From NCBI GenBank assembly GCA_022803075.1, contig JAFFTF010000013.1, forward strand, positions 1,858 through 65,813: a stretch of 63,956 nt of DNA. The letters run 5' to 3'. The stretch comes from Micrococcales bacterium 31B (GTDB lineage Bacteria; Actinomycetota; Actinomycetes; Actinomycetales; Dermabacteraceae). How positions within the stretch are numbered: the first letter of the stretch is position 1; every line of letters starts with the position of its first letter. Shown piece after piece: positions 1 through 9,444 of the stretch. The notes beneath the pieces were generated by a model. That model was not told the origin of the DNA. It saw only the letters and a program-made list of their open reading frames with translations, and made no database searches. Both the position numbers and the translations under genes were made by a program.

Positions 1-2864
1 CCGCCGTTACCGCCGTCTCCGCCGTTCCCGCCGTTCCCGCCGTTCCCGCCGTTCCCGCCGTTCCCGCCGTTCCCGCCGTTCCCGCCGTTGCCGGGGTTGT
101 CAACGTCGTTACCGCCAGTGCCGGAATCATCGCCACCGTCGTTTCCGCCGTTGCCCGAGTCATCTCCGGGCGGGCAATCATCGCCACCACCGGGGTTGTC
201 AACGTCGTTACCGCCAGTGCCGGAATCATCGCCACCGTCGTTACCGCCGGAATTGCCGTTATCACCGTCGTTGCCCTGGTTTCCATGACCCGGATTACCA
301 CCGTGACCATTGTGACCACCATTGCCGTGGTGACCACCATGACCCGGATTGTCTACGTCGTTACCGCCAGTGCCGGAATCATCGCCACCGTCGTTACCGC
401 CGGAATTGCCGTTATCACCGTCGTTGCCCTGGTTCCCATGACCCGGATTACCACCGTGACCATTGTGACCACCATTGCCGTGGTGACCACCATGACCCGG
501 ATTGTCTACGTCGTTACCGCCAGTGCCGGAATCATCGCCACCGTCGTTACCGCCGGTGCCCGAGTCATCTCCGGGCGGGCAATCGTCGCCACCACCAGGG
601 TTGTCAACGCCGCCACCACCGGTGCCGGAATCATCGCCACCGTCGTTACCGCCGTTCCCGCCGTTCCCGCCGTCACCGCCGTTCCCGCCGTTACCGCCGT
701 TCCCGCCGTTCCCGCCGTCACCACCGTTGCCGGGGTTGTCAACGTCGTTACCGCCAGTGCCGGAATCACCGCCACCGTCGTTACCACCGGTACCCGAGTC
801 ATCTCCGGGCGGGCAATCATCGCCACCACCAGGGTTGTCAACGCCGCCACCACCGGTGCCGGAATCATCGCCACCGTCGTTACCGCCGTCACCGCCGTTC
901 CCGCCGTTGCCGGGGTTGTCAACGTCGTTACCGCCAGTGCCGGAATCATCGCCACCGTCGTTACCGCCGTTGCCCGAGTCATCTCCGGGCGGGCAATCAT
1001 CGCCACCACCGGGGTTGTCAACGTCGTTACCGCCAGTGCCGGAATCATCGCCACCGTCGTTACCGCCGGAATTGCCATTATCACCGTCGTTGCCCTGGTT
1101 CCCATGACCCGGATTACCACCGTGACCATTGTGACCACCATGACCCGGATTGTCTACGTCGTTACCACCGGTGCCGGAATCATCGCCACCGTCGTTACCG
1201 CCGGTGCCCGAGTCATCACCGGGCGGGCAATCATCGCCCGCTCCCGGATTGTCGACGTCATTGCCACCGGTACCTGAATCGTCGTCACCCGGTTCAGTGG
1301 GCAAAGGATGCTTGATTGGCTTAGGCGGCCGTTCCGAACCTGTACCAGTGCCCGTTCCCGGGTTCGAAACGCCTGAGCCGCCAGTTCCGGAATCGTCCGA
1401 ACCGCCGTCGTTTCCTGCGCCCGTGTCGTCCGGTGGGCAATCATCGCCCGGATTGGGGCTTCCACCTGCGCCGTGACCCGGAGTTGAGGCTTCGCCACCA
1501 CCGGCTCCTTCACTCGCCGAATTGGGATTGCCTTGATTATTGACCACTGCGGGTTCGCTGCCGTTGTTGTCAGAATCCAAAGGCGATTGATCGTCCTCGG
1601 GCGAAGAACCACCAGTCGTGTCGTCTGCCATGACTGGCACGACTTCACTATCGGCAGCCTGCGAGGCATCATCACTTGGAGCCGGTTCGCCTTCCGCTGA
1701 AGTCACCGTGACCACGCCAGAAGAGTCCTCTTCAGACACCGGGATTGCAACGGGAACTGCGACGGGCTCGGCTTCAGCCGGCGACGGCGCCACGTCTGTA
1801 GCAGGAGCCTCCGAACTCGTCACTTCTTCCGACGAATCGACTGGCGGGGTTTCATCTTGCAGTGTGACATCGACCGAAGGCTCGGCATCTTTGACGGGCG
1901 CTGCCTCGACCGGCACTTCTTCTTTCTGAGTTTCAGCAATGGCAGCCTCCTCCACCGGAGCGGCGTCCTCAGGTGCAGCGTCCTCTACGGGAGCCTCCGC
2001 CTTAGTTTCCTCAACAGGCGCCGGAGCCGCCTCCACAGGAGCAGCCTCCTCCACGGGAGCCTCCGCCTTAGTTTCCTCAACAGGCGCCGGAGCCGCCTCC
2101 ACAGGAGCGGCCTCGGCCACAGGAGGAGCCTCAACCGGCGCGGCCTCGGCCACAGGAGGAGCCTCAACCGGCGCGGCCTCGGCCACAGGAGGAGCCTCGG
2201 CCACAGGAGCGGCCTCCACCACAGGCGCAGCCTCAACCGGCGCAGGCGCAGCCTCAACCGGCGCAGGAGCAGCCTCAACCGGCGCAGGCGCAGCCTCAAC
2301 CGGCGCAGGCGCAGCCTCAACCGGCGCAGGCGCAGCCTCAACCGGCGCCGGTGCAGCCTCAACCGGCGCAGGCGCAGCCTCAACCGGCGCAGCCTCGGCC
2401 GCAGGCGCAGCCTCAGCCACAGGAGCGGCCGCTTGTGCGGATTCACTCTGCGCATTCCCCGGCGCAGAGTCGCTCTTCGATTCGCCGCTTGGCTTGTCGC
2501 TGCTGGACGATCCAGCCGAAACGGAAAGCTTCACGAGTGGAAGCCCAGCGTTGATATGCGCCTGTGACGCAGAGTTTATATTTTCGTAGCTCAGCGGAGC
2601 CTGGTTGAAGTAGGCAACCGTGCGTGATGCTGAGTTACTATTGGTTACCCCGGCTGAGGATTCGAAGTCAGTCGCATGGGTAAGGATCGGATGAGAGTCG
2701 GAGGTGTCGACAGGCATAGCCAATAGGGAATGACCGGAGACTGAGGAAAGCAGTGCTGCGGTCACGGTGCCGGCAGCCGCAAAGACTGCCGATTTCGTAA
2801 CTTGCCGCTTGGGTGAACCAGCAAGTTTGGGCGCGTTCGATGAGTCATGGTTTGTCTGTTCCAT
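1..2864 (-). CDS. Giant repeat-rich secreted surface protein (C-terminus beyond window)
   Basis: I read an open frame on the minus strand from the ATG at 2864 to the left edge without a stop, at least 954 codons. The N-terminus (MEQTNHDSSNAPK...) leads into a hydrophobic stretch AVFAAAGTVTAALL, a plausible signal peptide with a long n-region. Residues of roughly 50-140 look like a small folded or linker part. Then comes a long Ala/Pro/Glu/Val tract (EAAPAPV units, about 2430-1900), an acidic Ser/Thr/Asp linker, and a C-terminal part built of DDSGTGGNDVDNPG, GGDDCPPGDDSG and NGHGGNPGHGNQ units, ending in pure GGN repeats. Overlapping plus-strand frames in the same stretch are Pro- or Thr/Val-rich shadows. 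The architecture suggests a stalk-forming cell-wall protein. No sorting signal can be seen because the end lies outside the window. Function is unknown. Confidence 0.8.
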   Translation of the reverse strand, partial: MEQTNHDSSNAPKLAGSPKRQVTKSAVFAAAGTVTAALLSSVSGHSLLAMPVDTSDSHPILTHATDFESSAGVTNSNSASRTVAYFNQAPLSYENINSASQAHINAGLPLVKLSVSAGSSSSDKPSGESKSDSAPGNAQSESAQAAAPVAEAAPAAEAAPVEAAPAPVEAAPAPVEAAPAPVEAAPAPVEAAPAPVEAAPAPVEAAPAPVEAAPVVEAAPVAEAPPVAEAAPVEAPPVAEAAPVEAPPVAEAAPVEAAPAPVEETKAEAPVEEAAPVEAAPAPVEETKAEAPVEDAAPEDAAPVEEAAIAETQKEEVPVEAAPVKDAEPSVDVTLQDETPPVDSSEEVTSSEAPATDVAPSPAEAEPVAVPVAIPVSEEDSSGVVTVTSAEGEPAPSDDASQAADSEVVPVMADDTTGGSSPEDDQSPLDSDNNGSEPAVVNNQGNPNSASEGAGGGEASTPGHGAGGSPNPGDDCPPDDTGAGNDGGSDDSGTGGSGVSNPGTGTGTGSERPPKPIKHPLPTEPGDDDSGTGGNDVDNPGAGDDCPPGDDSGTGGNDGGDDSGTGGNDVDNPGHGGHNGHGGNPGHGNQGNDGDNGNSGGNDGGDDSGTGGNDVDNPGGGDDCPPGDDSGNGGNDGGDDSGTGGNDVDNPGNGGNGGDGGNDGGDDSGTGGGGVDNPGGGDDCPPGDDSGTGGNDGGGDSGTGGNDVDNPGNGGDGGNGGNGGNGGNGGDGGNGGNGGNDGGDDSGTGGGGVDNPGGGDDCPPGDDSGTGGNDGGDDSGTGGNDVDNPGHGGHHGNGGHNGHGGNPGHGNQGNDGDNGNSGGNDGGDDSGTGGNDVDNPGHGGHHGNGGHNGHGGNPGHGNQGNDGDNGNSGGNDGGDDSGTGGNDVDNPGGGDDCPPGDDSGNGGNDGGDDSGTGGNDVDNPGNGGNGGNGGNGGNGGNGGNGGNGGDGGNG

Positions 2865-2946
2865 GTGCTCAAAGTACGTAGCGCCCGCCTTGTTCCGGTT
2901 TCAAGTTTGCCCGTTTTACCAAAGTTTTACACCCGAAACAATAATC

Positions 2947-2984
2947 AAACTCCCCGGCCGCATCGGATTGCGACCGGGGAGTTT
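2947..2984. terminator. Hairpin terminator downstream of the NCS1 permease gene
   Basis: An 11-bp perfect stem AAACTCCCCGG / CCGGGGAGTTT (2947-2957 with 2974-2984) and a 16-base loop lie between the end of the minus-strand permease gene and the start of the minus-strand surface-protein gene. A T-rich stretch follows on the plus strand. Confidence 0.65.
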
Positions 2985-3064
2985 CCTTTTTCAGATGAAG
3001 TTGAAAGTTCAACCAGAACATTCCGGCAGCGACAGCGAATGTGGTCTACTGCACAAGTAGCAGG

Positions 3065-4732
3065 TCAGGTCGGTGGCAGAACGTAACGCCCGTCACGGTC
3101 CGTAGCTAAGCATAGAGACGATATATATTGCGGCCTGCCATCCGGACCGTATTGGCTGGATAACATCATGTCAGGTCGTTCAAATTCCATATCAGATACA
3201 TGGCAGCGCAGTTTCACCGCCGACGGATTGCCATGCTCGTCGAACATGGGCAGGTCAATGCCGTCATTCGACCGACGCAGGTAGTACCGACCGCCGGTCG
3301 CGACGGCCATAAGCGGCGTGATGACGGCGGCGATTATAACAGCTACGAGGGCCGAGTATGGCTGTATTGACTCGCCCAACGCACCGAAGTACGCAGCTAT
3401 GGAAACCACCGCCGCGGCCGACATGGAGACCACGCCCACCGGATTCACCGCATGGAGCATGCCGCGGCGAAACTCTGGCACCTTGGGTGACAGCCCCAGT
3501 ATGTATTTGTTGACTACGATGTCCACCGCAACAACCACGATCCAACTGATCGCGCAGTTCGCATAGAAACTCAGAATGGTATTGAGAACGCTGAACATGT
3601 TCGCCTCCATCAAAACCAGTGCAATGCCGAGGTTGACGCCCACGAAGATGAGGCGACCGGGGTAGTGTCGAGTGATCCGCGTATATGCATTCGTCCAGGC
3701 CAGAGAGCCCGAGTAGGCATTCGTGACGTTAATCTTCACCTGAGAAATGACCACGAGAACCACCGACAGTGCGATGGCAGCCCAAGGCGGCAGGAACTCC
3801 TCGTAAAGCGCCAAGAACTGGTGAACCGGCTCCGCCGCAACGCGGTCCGACAGTCCCGTACTCGCCACCAAGTACACCGCAAGGAACATTCCCAGGATCT
3901 GCTTCGCGGCACCGAAAACTACCCAACCCGGCCCAGCCAAGATCACGGCCCTCCACCACGCGAATGCGTTCGCGGGCGTCTTGGGCGGCATAAAGCGCAA
4001 GTAATCAATCTGCTCTGCGATTTGAGCAATCAATGACAAACAGACACCGGCGGCGAGCATGGCTGAGCCGAAATCGACCTCAGAGTGCCCCGCTGTACCC
4101 GCGTGTGTAAAGAAAATCTCGATCGACCCCGGGTGAGCAAAGACGAGGTACATGACCGGCAAAACCATGAGGACAAGCCATAGTGGCGTGGTCCAGATCT
4201 GTAAAGTCGTGAGCGCCTTCATGCCGTACATGACCAACGGCAAGACGATCAACGTCGAGATTGCGTAACCCGCCCAGAGCGGGACCCCCAGGCCCAACTC
4301 GAGCCCCTGCGCCATGATGGCACCTTCGAGGGCGAAGAAGATGAACGTGAACGACGCAAAGATCACATTCGAGATGATCGATCCGTAATACCCGAAGCCG
4401 CTGCCACGAGTAATGAGGTCTAGATCGAGGTTGTACCGCGCCGCGTAATAGGCCAGCGGAAGCCCCGTAACGAAAATGATGACGGCGGCGGTGGCGATGC
4501 CAAGGAGGGCGCTTGGCGTCCCATAGGTGAGCCCGATGGTGGCACCGATAGAAAAGTCTGCCAAATAGGCGATGCCGCCGAGGGCCGAGACCGCGACCGC
4601 ACCGGCACCCCACTTTCGATAGGAGCGCGGCGCGAACCGCAGGGTGTAGTCCTCGAGCGATTCGCGGGTAGCCGCCGCGGCGTCGCCAGTCGGCGGCGCG
4701 GCTGCCGGTTGATGATCATGAACAAGGGACAT
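3065..4732 (-). CDS. NCS1-family purine/cytosine permease-like transporter
   Basis: The 555-residue product has about 12 hydrophobic segments and the layout of NCS1 (codB/Fcy-type) nucleobase-cation symporters. It has a soluble N-terminus ending in a short amphipathic stretch before the first helix (residues about 25-45), then an early GSGFGYYGSIISN stretch in the region where NCS1 proteins carry their substrate/Na+ site, and a QVKINVTNAYSGSLAW segment matching the conserved NxxN.YS region of helix 8. About 60 cytoplasmic residues follow the last helix, longer than in E. coli CodB. The start is supported by GGAGG six bases upstream. It stands alone, with a hairpin downstream. Substrate (cytosine, purine, hydantoin, allantoin or a vitamin) cannot be read from the sequence. 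Confidence 0.85.
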   Translation of the reverse strand: MSLVHDHQPAAAPPTGDAAAATRESLEDYTLRFAPRSYRKWGAGAVAVSALGGIAYLADFSIGATIGLTYGTPSALLGIATAAVIIFVTGLPLAYYAARYNLDLDLITRGSGFGYYGSIISNVIFASFTFIFFALEGAIMAQGLELGLGVPLWAGYAISTLIVLPLVMYGMKALTTLQIWTTPLWLVLMVLPVMYLVFAHPGSIEIFFTHAGTAGHSEVDFGSAMLAAGVCLSLIAQIAEQIDYLRFMPPKTPANAFAWWRAVILAGPGWVVFGAAKQILGMFLAVYLVASTGLSDRVAAEPVHQFLALYEEFLPPWAAIALSVVLVVISQVKINVTNAYSGSLAWTNAYTRITRHYPGRLIFVGVNLGIALVLMEANMFSVLNTILSFYANCAISWIVVVAVDIVVNKYILGLSPKVPEFRRGMLHAVNPVGVVSMSAAAVVSIAAYFGALGESIQPYSALVAVIIAAVITPLMAVATGGRYYLRRSNDGIDLPMFDEHGNPSAVKLRCHVSDMEFERPDMMLSSQYGPDGRPQYISSLCLATDRDGRYVLPPT

Positions 4733-4875
4733 GTGGTGCCTCCACGAGTGATGGGATCAAACTCTGACCCCTTCATCGTCTGGCAGTCATGTTTCGAAGC
4801 TTCGACACACTGAGCTACGTCGATGTTACAAATCACCCCCTTGGCGGCATCGCACGTTACACAACCGTCACACGG

Positions 4876-6972
4876 CTACCCGGCTGCGGGCTCAGCGACG
4901 ACCTCGGCCGACACTGAGGCGCGAGGGTGACGCGGCCACCAGAATCGCTCGCCGCACCAGGCCGCGAGGGCCGGCACGATGAGGCTGCGCACCACGAGCG
5001 TGTCGAGCAGCACGCCGAAACCCACGATGACACCCAACTGGGCGAGCGTGACGAGCGGCAGCACGCCCAGCACCGCGAACACGGCCGCGAGCAAAATGCC
5101 CGCACTGGTAATAACCCCGCCGGTCACCGCGAGCGCCTTCACCATGGCCTCGCGAGTCGGCAGCTTCTCGGCCTCCTCGCGGGCGCGCAAGGCCAGAAAG
5201 ATGTTGTAGTCCACGCCGAGCGCCACCAAGAATAGGAACGCCAGCAAGGGAACTCCCAGGTCAAGCGCCGGGAACCCCAGAATGTGGTCAAAGATCAACC
5301 ACCCCGCTCCGAGACTCGCGACGTAACTCGCCAGCACTGTGGCGAGCAGCAGCACCGGCGCGACCAGGGCGCGCAACAGCACGATCAGAATCAAGAACAC
5401 GGCCACCAGCACCAGCGGGATGATGAGCGCAGTATCGCGATCTGCCGCGTTCTTCTTGTCGAGGGTCTGCGCGTCGGCGCCACCCACGAGCGCCTGCTCC
5501 CCCAGCGCCGCGCGCAGGGCCGTGATGGTCTGCCCGCTCTGCTCGCTGCCGGGTTCGGACGCCAACGTGACCCGCACCTGCGTCTGCCCGTTGGCAGAAT
5601 CCCCCGCTGCGGCGCCGGTCACGCCGGCCACGCTCTGGGCACGGGCCACCGTGGCGTCCGTAGCTTCACTGGGGACCAGCACAATCGTGGGCTGGGCGTA
5701 CCCCGCCCCAAAGGACTTCGCGAGCACCTCTTGACCGACGACGGCCTCGGGTACCTCGCGGAACTGTTCGGACTGGCTGAGGCCGTTTTGGATTCCGATG
5801 AGACCGCCGCCGAGCGCGAGCAGCAGCACGGTGCCGATCAGGGCAACGCGGCGCGGGCGGGCAACGACGGTGCGGCCGATGCGCGCCCACGGTCCCGTTT
5901 CGCTGGGGTCGGCGCCGCCGAGTCGCGGCACGAAGGGCCAGAAGATTCCCCGGGGGAACAGCAACAGGGCGGCCGGCAGCACGCAGAGCGCGGCGATCAC
6001 GGCAACGACGATGCCGATGGCGGAGGCCCAGCCCAATATGCGATACATGGGGGTCGAGGCGAAACTGAGCAGCAGCAGCGCGACGACGACGGTCGACGAG
6101 GATGCGATGACGGCGTGGCCGGCACCGCGCACGGCGAACGACATGGCGCGGTAGCGGTCGTCGTGGCGGCGGAGTTCCTCGCGGTAGCGCGCGATCAGCA
6201 ACAGGGCGTAGTTTGTGCCTGCACCGAATACGAGCACCGAGGTGATGCCGGTGATCGACCCGTCAATGGGAAAACCAAATAAGTGCGACGCCGCGTTGAC
6301 CAGCTTGGCTGCAGCCTGGTCGGCGACGCCGATCACAGTGAGGGGAACAAGCCAGAGGAACGGGCTGCGATAGGTGACCAGCAGCAGCACTGCGACAACG
6401 CTGGCGGTGGCGATGAGCAACTTGACGTCGGCACCCGCAAAGACGGCGGCGAGGTCGGCCTTGAAGGCGGGGCCGCCGGTCACCTGTGCGGTCAAACCGG
6501 CCGGCAGGTCGGCGGAGATGTCGGCGCGCAGTTCTGCCACTTGCGCGGAGTTATCTTCGATCACTTCACTGGTGGCGAGGGGAACTGGCACGATCGCGGC
6601 GCTGAGATCTTCGGCCGGAATGATAGGCAGAGGCGCACCTTGTGCGTACGTGGTTGCGAGACTCTGCGTGAGCGGCTGCAGCGCCGCAAGGTCGGCCGGC
6701 GACAGGCTGCCGCTGTCGCGGGTGATGACGACGATGGCCGGGGCGGACTCGCTTTGCTGAAATTGGGCAAGAGCCTTGTCGACGGCAGCCGATTGCGAAC
6801 CAGTTGGCAGGTTGCCCCCGGCCTCGGACTGTTCGAGACCGGCAGGCGCGAACCCGAAGATCAGCGCGGTCAAGATCAGTGAAATTGCGACGATCGGCCA
6901 CTTGAGGCGTCGCGAAGCGAGCATGGTCGGCGCGCGACCCGCAAATTTAGTTCGATCATCGAATGGTTCCAT
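4876..6972 (-). CDS. MmpL/RND-type membrane transporter
   Basis: A 698-residue membrane protein of the MMPL family. It has one N-terminal helix (KWPIVAISLILTALIFGFA), a large extracytoplasmic domain (about residues 55-190), a block of helices (about 190-370) with the GAGTNYALLLIARYREEL motif, a second N-terminal-like helix and extracytoplasmic domain, and a second helix block with GVDYNIFLALRAREE. These duplicated G-x-x-x-D/N-Y motifs are the proton-relay regions of actinobacterial MmpL exporters. I choose the ATG at 6972 rather than the far upstream frame opening at 7275, which would overlap marR. An ideal TATGAT lies 6-7 bases before 6972, so the mRNA may be leaderless. An alternative start is the ATG at 6924. 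The divergent MarR gene is the likely regulator. Cargo (lipid or drug) is unknown. Confidence 0.85.
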   Translation of the reverse strand: MEPFDDRTKFAGRAPTMLASRRLKWPIVAISLILTALIFGFAPAGLEQSEAGGNLPTGSQSAAVDKALAQFQQSESAPAIVVITRDSGSLSPADLAALQPLTQSLATTYAQGAPLPIIPAEDLSAAIVPVPLATSEVIEDNSAQVAELRADISADLPAGLTAQVTGGPAFKADLAAVFAGADVKLLIATASVVAVLLLVTYRSPFLWLVPLTVIGVADQAAAKLVNAASHLFGFPIDGSITGITSVLVFGAGTNYALLLIARYREELRRHDDRYRAMSFAVRGAGHAVIASSSTVVVALLLLSFASTPMYRILGWASAIGIVVAVIAALCVLPAALLLFPRGIFWPFVPRLGGADPSETGPWARIGRTVVARPRRVALIGTVLLLALGGGLIGIQNGLSQSEQFREVPEAVVGQEVLAKSFGAGYAQPTIVLVPSEATDATVARAQSVAGVTGAAAGDSANGQTQVRVTLASEPGSEQSGQTITALRAALGEQALVGGADAQTLDKKNAADRDTALIIPLVLVAVFLILIVLLRALVAPVLLLATVLASYVASLGAGWLIFDHILGFPALDLGVPLLAFLFLVALGVDYNIFLALRAREEAEKLPTREAMVKALAVTGGVITSAGILLAAVFAVLGVLPLVTLAQLGVIVGFGVLLDTLVVRSLIVPALAAWCGERFWWPRHPRASVSAEVVAEPAAG

Positions 6973-6996
6973 GCTCGAATCATATACACTATTTGC
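6973..6996. promoter_or_regulatory. Divergent promoter region mmpL / marR
   Basis: Only 24 bases separate the two start codons. On the minus strand TATGAT sits 6-7 bases before the mmpL ATG, and on the plus strand TATACA sits 8 bases before the marR ATG. Both fit leaderless transcripts. Any MarR operator must lie here or inside the coding ends. I see no clean palindrome. Confidence 0.45.
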
Positions 6997-7461
6997 ATGA
7001 CCCGTCCAGAGCCTCCCAACCTCACGCGACTTGAATTGGTCGAGGCGTTGCGTTCGTACTACCGAGCCTTGGAGAAATACCTCGACGCGTCCGGCGCGCG
7101 CGAACACATGCACCGCAGCGACCTCGACGCGCTGGCCGCGATCATGGACAACTCGCGGCGCGGAAGTTCGCTGACGGCCAAGCAACTCGCTCAAGAAATT
7201 CGACTCAGCACCTCGGCCACCACGGCCCTCATTGATCGGCTGGAACAGGCGGGCCACGTCACGCGCAAGCCCCACCCCAACGACCGCCGCTCGATGCTGC
7301 TCGAAACCACCGACCGCTCGCGTGCGGTCGGCCGAGAGCTCTTCAGCCGTTTAGCGCAGAGCATGGACAGCGTCATGGAACAGTTCAGCGAAGACGAGAT
7401 GAAGCTCGTGACGCGCTTTCTCGAGGCCACCGCGGCGGCCACCCTGCGCGCCGCCGACTAG
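6997..7461 (+). CDS. MarR-family transcriptional regulator
   Basis: A 154-residue protein with the winged helix of MarR repressors. The recognition helix is LTAKQLAQEIRLSTSATTAL and the wing is RKPHPNDRRSM (about residues 60-105), flanked by N- and C-terminal dimerisation helices. It starts 24 bases from the divergent mmpL start and so most likely controls that transporter, as is common for MarR-exporter pairs. No ligand-sensing cysteine stands out. Confidence 0.88.
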   Translation: MTRPEPPNLTRLELVEALRSYYRALEKYLDASGAREHMHRSDLDALAAIMDNSRRGSSLTAKQLAQEIRLSTSATTALIDRLEQAGHVTRKPHPNDRRSMLLETTDRSRAVGRELFSRLAQSMDSVMEQFSEDEMKLVTRFLEATAAATLRAAD

Positions 7462-7550
7462 GTCAGCCAGCGGGTCCGCAACCGCGCAACGCACCCGCAC
7501 AACGCACCCCCGCACAACGCGCCCCGAACACGCGCAAAAGCGCGGCCGGC

Positions 7551-7567
7551 GGCCTGAATGCCAGGCC
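7551..7567. terminator. Weak hairpin between convergent marR and SDR genes
   Basis: GGCCTG / CAGGCC arms with a 5-base loop lie in the 139-base gap between two convergent genes, followed by an A7 run. The same gap holds imperfect repeats of GCACAACGCACCC. No gene is visible in it. Confidence 0.35.
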
Positions 7568-7600
7568 AGCCAACCGCGCGTCCGCAAAAAAACCACTGAA

Positions 7601-8374
7601 TCAGTGAATGTGGCTACCGCCGTTGATGTCGATGGTCGTGCCCGTGAGGTAGGCCGCGTCGTCGCTCGACAGCCACGCAAACACGCCCGCGATCTCGTCG
7701 GGGGTCGCGGTGCGGCCGACGGGGATGCCCTCGACGATGGCGTCCTCCTGCTCCTGCGTGCTCCCCACGCGAATGTTCGTGTCGACCGCGCCGGGGGTCA
7801 CCGCGTTCACCGTCACGCCCGTGGGCGCGATCTCGCGTGCGAGCGACTTGGTGAAGCCCAGGATCGCGGCCTTGGCCGAGGAGTACGGCGTGCGGCCGAA
7901 CACGCCGCCGCCGCGCTGCGCGGACACCGACGACATGTTCACGATGCGGCCCCAACCGGCGTCCACCATCGCGGGCAGAAACGCCTTGGTGACGAGGTAG
8001 GTGCCGGTCGCGTTGACGGCCATGACCTTGTTCCACAGCGCGAGGTTGGTTTCGAGAAACGGCACGGGCGAGGTGATGCCCGCGATGTTGGCGAGGGCGC
8101 CGATCACGGGTAGCCGGCCCGCAGCGACCTCGGCGGCGACCGCCTCGGCGGCGGCCTGCACGGAGGCCTCGTCCGTGACGTCCACGGCGTGGCCGAAGGC
8201 GGGCACCGAGAACTCGGCCGCGATCTCGCCCGCCACGCGCGCCGAGGCGTCGCCGTCGAGGTCGAGAATCACGATGGCCCACCCGTCGCGCGCGTAGCGA
8301 CGGGCGGTCGAGACGCCGATGCCCTTGTCGGAGGTGGCTCCCGTGAGTACGGCGGTGCGTTGAATGCTGGCCAT
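7601..8374 (-). CDS. Short-chain dehydrogenase/reductase (SDR)
   Basis: A 257-residue classical SDR. The Rossmann motif is TGATSDKGIG (residues about 10-19), the NAG-type motif is NIAG, the catalytic Ser lies in MSSVSAQ and the catalytic pair in YSSAK; the C-terminus has LTGTTIDINGG. It is the second gene of a minus-strand pair, 24 bases downstream of the TIM-barrel isomerase gene, with AAAGGAAG as ribosome-binding site. Context with a transporter and split transketolase across the divergent promoter suggests oxidation of a sugar, polyol or sugar acid. The exact substrate cannot be read. Confidence 0.88.
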   Translation of the reverse strand: MASIQRTAVLTGATSDKGIGVSTARRYARDGWAIVILDLDGDASARVAGEIAAEFSVPAFGHAVDVTDEASVQAAAEAVAAEVAAGRLPVIGALANIAGITSPVPFLETNLALWNKVMAVNATGTYLVTKAFLPAMVDAGWGRIVNMSSVSAQRGGGVFGRTPYSSAKAAILGFTKSLAREIAPTGVTVNAVTPGAVDTNIRVGSTQEQEDAIVEGIPVGRTATPDEIAGVFAWLSSDDAAYLTGTTIDINGGSHIH

Positions 8375-8398
8375 GTCAAAACTTCCTTTGCGTGAGAT

Positions 8399-9250
8399 CT
8401 AGATGAGGGGTGAGATGAAGGCGCCGGCGCGGGCCGCGGCGGCGGGTCGTTCGGCGTGCTCGAGGTCGTGAGCCTCGAGTTCGAGGGTGAAGTGGCCGTC
8501 AAAGCCGCCGTCGCGTAGGGCCGCGAGGCCGCCGGCGAAGTCGACGCTGCCGTTGCCGATCGAGAGGTTGATGTTGCCGGGAACGGCGTCGCGCAAATGC
8601 ACGTGCGCGATGGCCCCCATGCCGCCCGCGGCGCGGGAGAGTGCGGTCACCGCCTCGGCCGGGTCGCCCCCGGAGGCAACCACGTGGCTGAGGTCGAGCA
8701 CGTGCCCCACGGGCGTCCCGCGCAACCGCTCAGCGAGCCGGGTGGCGCGGTCGAGGTCGTGGCACAGGCGATAGAAGTGCAGCGATTCGGTCCAGATTTC
8801 GAGGTCGTAGGCGCGGGCGGCCTCGGCCGCGGTTGTGAGGGCGGACGCCACGGTGGCCAGGTCGTCGTCGAGACCCGCGCGGGGTGCGTGGCTGAGGGCA
8901 CCGCACGGGAGCACGAGGGCGCGAGCGCCGACCTCGCGGGTCAGGCGCAGGAGCCGGTCGAGGTGGGCGGCCCGGGCACGCTGCCCCGCAGCGTCCGGAA
9001 TCTCGTTCAGGTCGCCGATGTCTCCGTTGACGGAGCGCACGGTGACGCCCGCGGCGCGAACGGCCGCGGCGACCGCGTCGATGTCGGCATCCGTGAGGTC
9101 GAAGGGCACGTGGTCGCAGATGCCGGGCAGCGCGCCGAGGTCGATCTCGGTGAAGCCGAGGCCGGTCAGGGTCGCGAGGGCGGTGTCGAGGTCGAGATGG
9201 CGAAAGCTGATGGTGGAGCAGCCGAGCCGGTGGTGATACGGGGTGTGCAT
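8399..9250 (-). CDS. Sugar phosphate isomerase/epimerase family protein (xylose isomerase-like TIM barrel)
   Basis: A 283-residue AP_endonuc_2-type TIM barrel. Candidate metal ligands sit at strand ends: Glu in WTESLHFYR, Asp/His in VLDLSHV, His in HVHLRD and Glu in TLELEAHD. Such proteins epimerise, isomerise or dehydrate sugars and inositols. AGAGGA lies just upstream of the ATG. It heads the minus-strand isomerase-SDR pair and is divergent from the MFS/transketolase operon, sharing an intergenic region with three GntR-like sites. The actual reaction is unknown. Confidence 0.82.
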   Translation of the reverse strand: MHTPYHHRLGCSTISFRHLDLDTALATLTGLGFTEIDLGALPGICDHVPFDLTDADIDAVAAAVRAAGVTVRSVNGDIGDLNEIPDAAGQRARAAHLDRLLRLTREVGARALVLPCGALSHAPRAGLDDDLATVASALTTAAEAARAYDLEIWTESLHFYRLCHDLDRATRLAERLRGTPVGHVLDLSHVVASGGDPAEAVTALSRAAGGMGAIAHVHLRDAVPGNINLSIGNGSVDFAGGLAALRDGGFDGHFTLELEAHDLEHAERPAAAARAGAFISPLI

Positions 9251-9316
9251 GGGAGTCCTCTTCGATTCGCACGACGCACGCGTCGTTGTCGTGACTCACA
9301 GCAAATCAAATTTATT

Positions 9317-9397
9317 GTTAACAGTCAACCCTTAATGTCGAGTGTTGACAATGGCGCGCAGTCGTGGGCATACTGACATTACTTGTCAACTGTCGAC
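9317..9397. promoter_or_regulatory. Cluster of three GTYRAC-N-GTYRAC operator-like sites
   Basis: Site 1 is GTTAACAGTCAAC (9317-9329), site 2 is GTCGAGTGTTGAC (9337-9349, one mismatch) and site 3 is GTCAACTGTCGAC (9385-9397). Sites 1 and 2 are 20 bp apart, two helical turns. The cluster lies between the isomerase/SDR and MFS/transketolase operons. The same motif, GTTGACCGTCAAC, stands before the gntR gene at 12864. The simplest reading is that this GntR protein controls all three promoters. Confidence 0.65.
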
Positions 9398-9444
9398 AAT
9401 GACGCAGGGCTCAGCCTCACGTCATGGTTCTGAAAGGACTCCAG

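Noticed and set aside
1-1300. CRISPR-like or satellite repeat array
   Set aside because: The repeats are nested multiples of three, without unique spacers of constant length, and encode a continuous Gly/Asn/Asp-rich protein.
88-1476. Plus-strand Pro/Ser-rich and Thr/Val-rich frames, and further ones to 2589
   Set aside because: They are shadows of the minus-strand repeat protein, which is open throughout, starts with a signal peptide and explains the codon periodicity.
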